A stretch of 64,000 nucleotides of DNA from Desmodus rotundus (lineage: Eukaryota; Chordata; Mammalia; Chiroptera; Phyllostomidae): NCBI RefSeq assembly GCF_022682495.2, contig NC_071392.1, forward strand, positions 50,679,459 through 50,743,458, given 5' to 3'. Under the pieces are notes generated by a model, which did no database searches, was not told the origin of the DNA, and was given only the letters and a program-made list of their open reading frames with translations. This document shows, one piece after another, positions 57,761-64,000 of this stretch. The position numbers were made by a program, and so were the translations under genes. Positions within the stretch are counted from its first letter, which is position 1, and every line of letters begins with the position of its first letter.

Positions 57761-58095
57761 TGTTATTTTTATTGATTAAAAATAACAAGAGAACTTGTTG
57801 CCAAAATTTTTCTTGCATTTCCACTATATGGGGAAGAAAGTCTTTGAAATTGTATGTTAATCCCAAGGTCCAGAAAAAGGAGGAGGAGGGGGACACTAGA
57901 AGCTGGCTACGAGCATAAAGCCCCTAAAACCTCTATTTGCAGGGTACTCAGGCTAGCTGGTGCCAAGTGTATTTCATAAATAAAGTTGCTATCTCACTTC
58001 CATTATATTCTGTCTCTCACCTGAATTTATCTCTTGTGTGCAAGACAAGAACCAAAGGGGGGAAGTCCCCTAACTTGGATCTCCTCCAGGTAATA
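57761..58095 (+). mobile_element. 5' LTR of a class I ERV
   Basis: Starts TGTTA and ends TAATA (TAACA in the 3' LTR). It shares with the 3' LTR the segments TTTCCACTAT, GAAAGAAAGTCTTTGAA-like, AGCATAAA(G/A)CCCCTAAAAC, TTTCATAAATAAA (poly(A) signal) and GTCTCTC(A/G)CCTGA, then GCAAGACAAGAACCAA. It is 335 bases against 485 for the 3' LTR. It lacks upstream U3 sequence and the stem-loop before the poly(A) signal. No matching 4-bp TSD was found. Confidence 0.82.
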
Positions 58096-58102
58096 TCTTT
58101 CT

Positions 58103-58120
58103 TGGTTCCATGACTCAAAT
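58103..58120 (+). other. Primer-binding site, tRNA-Glu-like
   Basis: TGGTTCCATGACTC seven bases after the 5' LTR resembles the primer-binding site complementary to tRNA-Glu used by some class I ERVs (TGGTTCCCTGAC type), with one change. The match is short and by eye. Confidence 0.55.
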
Positions 58121-58147
58121 CTCAGATCCCCACTCACCCTTTGTTTC

Positions 58148-58441
58148 TTTTTTTAAAAATTTTATTGTTATTCAAGTACAGTTGTATGCCTTTTCTCCCC
58201 ATCCCTCCACCCCACCCCAACTGAACCCACCTCCCTCCCCCACCTCCACCCTCCCCCTTGGTTTTGTCCATGTGTCCATCAGCAAACGAGTGGATCCAAA
58301 AACTATGGTATATTTACACAATGGAATTCTATTCAGCAGAGAGAAAGAAGGAGCTTCTCCCCTTTGCAACAGCATGGATGAAACTGGAGAGCATTATGCT
58401 AAGTGAAATAAGCCAGGCGGTGAGGGACAAATACCATAGTA
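58148..58441 (-). mobile_element. 5'-inverted L1 in the ERV leader
   Basis: A 294-bp insertion with an exact 14-bp TSD TCACCCTTTGTTTC (58134-58147 and 58442-58455). 58148 to about 58276 is an L1 3' UTR on the minus strand with T-rich tail. About 58277-58441 is the ORF2 C-terminal segment on the plus strand (frame 58258-58476). About 170 bases between them are missing. It is similar to the young L1s of this window, so the provirus is older than that L1 wave. Confidence 0.95.
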
Positions 58442-58455
58442 TCACCCTTTGTTTC

Positions 58456-60340
58456 CAGCCACCCAGAATGCAGTGAGTACAGTCCCTCCAGCAATGGTGT
58501 TTTTTTTTTTTTTTTCTGTTTCAACTTTGGAGTTAATGAAAGAAATGAAGCACTGTGAGAGGATTATTCAAACATTCTAGGCCTGTGTTTTGTGGCCTAG
58601 AAACAAGTACAAAATCTGAAATGAGTGCTCGGATTCACCCAGGGTTTCAAAGATTGAAGAGGCACTTCCTCCCTCCAGTCTGAGTTCTTGAGCATCCCTA
58701 CATTAGTGAGGGCCTTACAGAGGTGTCTGAGGTATAATCCCTAAGGCATGTAGGGGCCTCATAGAGAATTCCCATCACTGTAATGTAAATTTGGCTCATT
58801 TGAGGCCATGCAAAACAAGGGTTGGTCGCCAAGCAGTCTGGGCCCCACTGAATTGTTTTAGGCAGCCAGAGGAGAACCTGAGGCACATAAGAGTTGGGGA
58901 TGACCAAAGGTGTAACAGCCTCTGGGAACCCCACTCACAAGCAGTACATTCAGACCCACTACACAAATTCCCTAGTCTTTTCTGCCTCTAAAACATGGCC
59001 AGGGAAAAAATAAGTTTAAATCACTGGCCTGTTGTAACTTTGCTGCACCTCTCTGCCCCACGTGGCTTCTGGCAACTCTATTTGCATCTGTATTCCCTTT
59101 GTAGGAGTTAGAAAGAGTGGCAATGTTGTGTATGTCAGGCAGCAAGAAAGAGAACTTAGTTGGGGACCCCTCCAATTCTGGAGGTATTATCCAAAAAGAC
59201 CAGAAAAGATTTCTCCCTTAGGCTGCCTTTATAAGCATTGTCAGGAGAAACATTGGCCAGAGGCTATTAATCAATATCTGGTAATATTCTGTGCACAGAA
59301 ACATCCCAGGAAGACTTTGATGGGGCAAATAGAGGGGAAGGCTTTAAAGCTCTTTCTTAGATTGTTTAGGGCCCCACACTCCAGCCCATTAACCCAAAAA
59401 CTGATCCCCCGTCTGCTATGGAACAAGTGGGACCAGGGCACATTTTTATGTACCTTATTAGGGCCCTTATCTCAAATTTCAGCACACACTTATAATATAT
59501 TAAATATAGAGAAAAAAGCTGATTAAAATAACTGAGAATGCCAAATTTGCCCATGGAGAGTATACACAAAATGGGGAGAATTAGGGGAAATGCCCCTATG
59601 GATGTGGACCAGGGAGGGAATACCACACCTATTCAAACATCTACTCTGTTTAGTCCCTCAGGACCCATGAGATTGGGAAATGCCCAGACTCTGGCAGGTG
59701 TTTAGATATTCAAGGATCATATCTATTAGATAAAAAGTTTTGCCCAAAATCTACAAATTGAACAAGAAATACTGGGGGTGTCTTTGCTCCAACATCTAGC
59801 AGCTATACCCCTTCTTTACTTTCTGTACAAGCAGGAGGCCTGGCAGTCAATCAAGGCTCATAATTGAGGGCTCTACTGCCTACATGAGGAAGGAGTATAC
59901 CCAGAGGGTGTGGAAGTACCCTTTGCAATCTCCCCTAGGGGAAGACAAAGGTGAAGTAGAAGGAGGTTTCCCTCTCTAGAATAGAGATGCATCAGGGGCT
60001 TCCTAAAACAAGGAAAGTCAGGTTGGGGTTACATAGTAAGATTGGCTAATTCTGGAAACGCAGGGCTGAGGAGAAGAACCTCTTCCAGCCAGTAGGTTTG
60101 GGTTACACAGTAGGGCTAGCTAATTCTGGAAACCCACAGTCAGAGAGAGGATGCTTTCTCCAGAAGGTACACAAAAACGGAAGAAGAGCGGGGAACACCC
60201 AGCCTCTCCCATATTCTCTATTCTCTTGCAGATGGGAAACCAAGGCTCAGGACTATGAGATATGCCTTTGGGGTGCATCCTTAAAAATTGGGATAAATTT
60301 GACACCAAAAGTTTAAAGAAAAAGAGATTTGTATTTTTCT
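58456..60340 (+). other. ERV leader and unassigned internal region
   Basis: Between the L1 insertion and the first clear gag motif. It has a T-run at 58500-58515. The 154-codon frame 59062-59526 and the 72-codon frame 60098-60316 have no motif I recognise, and they may be leader or foreign sequence. Some gamma-type ERVs have long leaders. Not assigned further. Confidence 0.55.
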
Positions 60341-60344
60341 GTAA

Positions 60345-60780
60345 TGGCCCCAATATAAATTAGGAGATGGGGAGATTTGGCTTGAGAATAGCAGTCTAAA
60401 CTATAACACATTTTTTACAATTAGATTTATTTTGTAGAAGTCAAGAAAAATGGATAGAGATACTATATACCTGTATACAGGCTTTTACGGCATTAAGGAA
60501 TTATCCTGAGTTATGTAAGAATTGTAAGGTAGATCCCACTCTCTTAACAGTTATGAATAAAAAGGACTCAGACCCTAGGGAGGTAGATGAAAATCCTGTG
60601 CACCCACCCGTGAAACCCTAGGGGCCTGAAGCCCCTTTGGCTTCAGAACCAGCACCACCATATGCAGAATCCTTAATCTCTGGGAGAAACAGAACTAGAC
60701 CTAGAAAGGAACATAGACCACCAAAAGGGCAGCACACCCTCAGCTCTTTTCCCTATGAGAAAACCCAGGACCAGATGGGA
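60345..60780 (+). pseudogene. ERV gag remnant, matrix region
   Basis: A short stretch on the plus strand retains the gammaretrovirus-type matrix pattern: a [10 protein letters not shown] motif, then a region ending in a cysteine pair (CKNC) and a proline-rich part (PAPPYAES) as found at the matrix/p12 border. Gag would be the structural polyprotein. Capsid and nucleocapsid are not seen downstream, and stops follow near 60780. Confidence 0.8.
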
Positions 60781-61149
60781 TAGTAAGAGTCCAGACCTAA
60801 TTCATCATACAGGATTTAATGGGTTTTAAATACAGATAGGGTATCTCCATAGATAAATCCAGTAAATTTATAAATGAATGGAAAAAATAGTTTTAAATTT
60901 TGACCTGTCCTGGAAGTATATTAATTTAATCATCCAAGAAGCTCTAGAAACCTCTGAGAGAGAGAAATTAAGGGAAAAGCAATAACTTATGCCAATGAAA
61001 TACATGTGTAAAATGATAATTATCCATTGGGAACAGAGGCAGTACCCTGTATAGATAAGGAACAAGAACTTAACTCCCAAATCTGGGCAACAGGAATTCT
61101 GGGACAAATTCACAGAGCTAACCTGATTCTGATCGAATTAAAGAATCCA

Positions 61150-61860
61150 ACCAATTTTCCTAATAGAAGGCAATGTCTAAGAAATTCAGATGCCAGGTAA
61201 GGGCTACAGAAAATTATCACTACATTCCTAAATCATGGCCTGTTAGTAGCTTCTAATTCTCCCTGTAACACTCCCATTTTACCTATTGGGAAGAAAGATG
61301 GGACCTACAGATTAGTTCAAGACCTATGGGCATTTGCTGCGTCTATCATCCCTATACATCCAGTGGTGCTTAACTCTTATACTATCCTGGGACAAATTCC
61401 TTCCCAAACCCAAAGGTTTTCTGTGCTGGATTTAATAGGTGCCTTCTTTTGCATTCCCTTGGACCTAACTTGTCAATTTCTATTTGCTTTTGAATGGACA
61501 GATTCACAGGGCACAAGTAACAACTAGTCTGGATTGTCCCCCCTCAAGGATTTAGGGATAGTCCTCATTTACATGGACAAGCATTGGCAGAGGACTTAAG
61601 GTACCTATCACTTGAGGGGGATGGCCAGGTGATCTGATATGTAAATGCCCTTATTACCATCCAGGCTCAAATTAATTCCTCAGCAGCTATAGCACTTCAA
61701 ATCCAGTGTAGGCTAGATATACTAGCTGCGCCAAAGGATGCATCTGTGTCAAGCTCCAGGAAGAACACTGTTTTTGGGTCAAACAAACAGGTCAAGTTCA
61801 GAGTCACATTTGTGACTTTTTAGGCAAGGCCAGGCAGCTCCAGGCCTAGGCTGAGCAGGA
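61150..61860 (+). pseudogene. ERV pol remnant, reverse transcriptase N-terminal half
   Basis: The plus strand keeps class I reverse transcriptase blocks in order: CNTPILP, YRLVQDL, FSVLDL, then VPPQGFRDSPHL. The catalytic YVDD box appears as YVNA (near 61640), so the active-site aspartates are lost, and stops interrupt the frame. Protease, RNase H and integrase are absent: sequence passes from RT to env near 61860, an internal deletion. Confidence 0.85.
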
Positions 61861-61912
61861 GTGGAATTCATGGTCCAGCTTCTGGTCATAGAAATCTTGG
61901 ATACTTCCCTTC

Positions 61913-62098
61913 CTAGGTCCTCTGGCTTTCCTATTCCTCTTACTCATTTTTGGACCTTGTATTTTTAATATCCTTGTCCATTTTGTGTTTTACAGGCTAG
62001 CAACAGTTCACTTACAAATGGCCATTCAATCGAAATATTCAAGCATACCTCTTAACCCCTTGGATCAGGCTGCTGACATATTCCACACAAAACCCTAA
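61913..62098 (+). pseudogene. ERV env remnant, transmembrane subunit tail
   Basis: A 62-codon plus-strand stretch ending at TAA 62096-62098. It has a long hydrophobic membrane anchor followed by a GPCIFNIL-type juxtamembrane motif and a short cytoplasmic tail, as in gammaretrovirus-type TM subunits. The surface subunit, fusion peptide and the CX6CC region are missing, so no envelope function remains. Confidence 0.85.
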
Positions 62099-62121
62099 TC
62101 CTCACCTGCCCCATAACAAGT

Positions 62122-62144
62122 GACAACAAGTGACACTTGTTGTC
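62122..62144. repeat. Perfect 11-bp-arm palindrome
   Basis: GACAACAAGTG (62122-62132), one base, and its complement (62134-62144), just after the env stop. Flanking AAGTGACA units extend the repeated pattern. Confidence 0.9.
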
Positions 62145-62577
62145 AAGTGACACCACCCCATAAACAGCTCTACAACCACAATCAGCATGAAGTAGATACA
62201 GAAGACTGACCTTTGACTTTCAGCACCCCAAAAGCATTTGAATGGTGTCACTTGAGGGGTGTGGATGTTAGACAGAATAGATAGGAAACCAAGACAGGAT
62301 GGGAAGGGAGACATGTCTCACCCATTAGTTCAGCAGTCAGATAAGCTCAGTCAGGTGAGATCTCTACGTGCACCAAAATCACAAGAAATACCATGATAGG
62401 CACAGGAGGAGGGGAGCCTTTGAAATTCTGTGTATATCATTTCCACTATCTGGGAAAGAAAGTCTTTGAAGCTGTATGTAAATCCTATGGTCCAGAGAAG
62501 GGAGGAGGGAGCACCTAGAAGCTGATTATAAGCATAAAACCCCTAAAACTACAAAGGACAGGGGTTTCTCAGACTAG

Positions 62578-62624
62578 CTGGGTGCCCACTTGCAGCTTCA
62601 TGCTTGCTTCAAGTGGGCACCCAG
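62578..62624. repeat. LTR stem-loop upstream of poly(A) signal
   Basis: CTGGGTGCCCACTT (62578-62591) and its exact complement (62611-62624) with a 19-base loop. In RNA this gives a stable GC-rich hairpin ten bases before AATAAA. The 5' LTR has only remnants (CTGGTGCCAAGTG near 57958). Confidence 0.92.
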
Positions 62625-62633
62625 TATTTCATA

Positions 62634-62639
62634 AATAAA
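62634..62639 (+). terminator. ERV poly(A) signal
   Basis: AATAAA in TTTCATAAATAAAC, at the same place in both LTRs. It marks the R region end, where retroviral RNA would be cleaved and polyadenylated. Confidence 0.75.
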
Positions 62640-62750
62640 CTTGCAATCTCATTTCCACTATACATTTTGTCTCTCGCCTGATTTTGTCTCTTTCGAGCAA
62701 GACAAGAACCAAGGAAAGGGAGCCCTCTAACTCAGGTGCTCCTGGTAACA

Positions 62751-63049
62751 GTTACTCAGAGGCAATGTAGCATGAAATATATTTCCTAATTATTTCTGAG
62801 GCTCAAAGAGGTGATCAATATCACAAAATGTTTTGAAGCTTTATGCAGGCTTGTCTTTGGATAGTAGGGCTTCCAGAAGATATAAAGCAGAAAACGGAGA
62901 AGAAAAGTCATCCAAATTTTATTTAGTAAGCACATACAATTAAACTGAGATTAATGAAGACTAGGGGAAAAGTCATTGAAAAACAACATCAATAGTAAAT
63001 TGAGTGGGGCTACTGTAAATGATTTGTTTATCAAATTAATTATTTATGA
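62751..63049. other. Intergenic between ERV and HAL1
   Basis: Short AT-rich single-copy sequence. Nothing recognised. Confidence 0.6.
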
Positions 63050-64000
63050 GACTTCCGGCCAAGATAGAGGCATAGGTAGATACACTGTGCCTCCTTCCAC
63101 AACCAAAAGGACAACAACAAATTTAAAAATAAAAAAACAACCAGAACTGACAGAAAATTGAACTGTATGGAAGTCTGACAACCAAGGAGTTAAAGAACAA
63201 ACATTCATCCAGACCTGTAAGAAGAGCAGAGAAGGGCAGACAGGTGGAAAGGACTCATGGCAAGGCAGTGGCTGGCGGACCTGGCGAGGCGGTGGATTGC
63301 AGATGGGTCTGTCCCACATTCCCACGCAGATAAACCAGGAGGAACAACTGGGGAGCGAGACAGGCCTCACAACCCAGGACCCCAGAGCAGGGAAATAAAT
63401 CCTCAAACCTCATTGAAAACACCTGTGGGGATTGAGGCAGCAGTGAGAGAAACTCCCAGCCTCACAGGAGAGTTCATTGGAGAGACCAACAGGGTCCTGG
63501 GATGTATACAAGCAACCCATCCGGGAATCAGCACCAGAAGGGCCCAACTTCATTGTGGGTAGTGGGGAAAGTGACTGAAAACCGGCAGAGAGTGGAGCAA
63601 GTGTCTGTGTTCCCTTTCAGACCCCTCCCCCACATACAGTGTCACAAGCCAGTGATGTGGTTGTCCTGCCCTGGTGAACACTTAAGGCTCCACCCCTTAC
63701 TACCTAACAGGTGCACCAAGACAAAAAAAAATGGCCCAAATGAAAGAACAAATCAAAGCTCCAGAAAAAATACAACTAAGGGATGAAGAGATAGCCAACC
63801 TATCAGACGCACAGTTCAAAATGCTGGTAATCAGGACTCTCACAGAATTGGTTGAATGTGGTTGCAAATTTTAGATGAAAAAATCATGGCTATGCTAAGT
63901 GAAACAAAGGAAAATGTACAGGGAACCAATAGTGATGGGAAGGAAATTGGGACTCAAATCAACAGCTTGGAGCAGAAGGAAGAAAGAAACATTCAACCAG
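63050..64000 (+). mobile_element. HAL1 copy D, 5' part, cut by window end
   Basis: Begins GACTTCCGGCCAAGATAG at 63050, the same 5' end as copies A and C. A 681-base 5' UTR follows and ORF1 starts at 63731. The rest lies beyond the window. Whether it lacks ORF2 cannot be seen here; the call rests on 5' UTR and ORF1 similarity to copies A-C. Confidence 0.85.
63731..64000 (+). pseudogene. HAL1 ORF1, copy D, N-terminal part
   Basis: Starts at ATG 63731 after an A run (MAQMKEQIKAP). The segment DEEIANLSDAQFKMLVI is shared with copies A and C. A TAG stop after about 46 codons (near 63871) breaks it, and the coding pattern continues beyond. The window ends inside the coiled-coil region. Confidence 0.82.

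Larger units (their letters stand above)
62266..62750 (+). mobile_element. 3' LTR of the class I ERV
   Basis: Bounded by the inverted ends TGTTA (62266-62270) and TAACA (62746-62750), 485 bases. It holds a stem-loop (62578-62624), a poly(A) signal (62634-62639), and a U5 with GTCTCTCGCCTGA and GCAAGACAAGAACCAA, all shared in order with the 5' LTR except the stem-loop. Confidence 0.88.

Noticed and set aside
59062..59526. 154-codon ORF in the ERV as an intact accessory gene
   Set aside because: No recognised domain, no conserved position in class I ERVs, and surrounded by decayed sequence. Kept only as part of the unassigned internal region.
1..64000. CRISPR arrays, bacterial operons or phage systems
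   Set aside because: No regularly spaced repeats, no ribosome-binding sites, no bacterial gene families; all features are those of a mammalian genome.
1..64000. DNA transposons (Helitron, hAT, piggyBac) common in vesper bats
   Set aside because: I looked for terminal inverted repeats and transposase motifs and saw none. Short non-autonomous copies could still be missed by eye.

Overview
The window is mammalian nuclear DNA with no recognisable host gene, no non-repeat RNA gene and no bacterial or plasmid features. It is AT-rich and built almost entirely of LINE-1 (L1) retrotransposons of several ages, inserted into one another. The five tRNA-derived SINEs (GCCCTGGCTGG-type head, RNA polymerase III B box, CTCTC-rich 3' part, AAATAAA tail) match the Ves-type SINEs of yangochiropteran bats, so the source is most likely a bat. 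The exact family cannot be fixed from this window. L1 density this high fits a gene-poor autosomal region or an X chromosome (inference).

Layout. 1-12360: an old minus-strand L1 (L1-A) hit by three later L1s, including a structurally full-length 5.97 kb L1 at 4284-10252 with its own 16-bp target-site duplication (TSD). 12361-15426: mostly single-copy DNA, with one 5'-inverted L1 and one SINE. 15427-23605: a minus-strand L1 carrying an ORF1-only half-L1 (HAL1), then a much older L1 with a SINE in its 3' UTR. 24640-36325: an old plus-strand L1 (L1-B) broken by a SINE, a second composite L1 and a second HAL1. 36326-39845: the largest block with little repeat content. 39846-48800: another plus-strand L1 (L1-D) carrying two opposed SINEs, a young L1 3' fragment and a third HAL1. 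49010-55400: old L1 pieces with an ERVL element inside them, which in turn holds a solo MLT1-type LTR. 55401-57760: single-copy DNA. 57761-62750: a decayed class I endogenous retrovirus with both LTRs, remnants of gag, pol and env, and an L1 in its leader. 63050-64000: the 5' part of a fourth HAL1, cut by the window end.

How the parts relate. The full-length L1s encode (in decayed form) an RNA-binding ORF1 protein and an ORF2 endonuclease/reverse transcriptase. HAL1 copies encode only ORF1, and SINEs encode nothing, so both depended on L1 enzymes supplied in trans. TSDs were found by eye for many insertions, so the order of events can be read in several stacks. Every coding region seen carries frameshifts or stops; nothing here is clearly an active gene.

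Best leads: four structurally matching ORF1-only HAL1 copies; long antisense ORFs in the 5' UTRs of the full-length L1 (177 codons) and of three HAL1 copies, placed and oriented like primate L1 ORF0; a cluster of 5'-inverted (twin-primed) L1 insertions with clean TSDs; a one-base change that puts the ORF1 tail in frame with ORF2; and several perfect long-arm inverted repeats.
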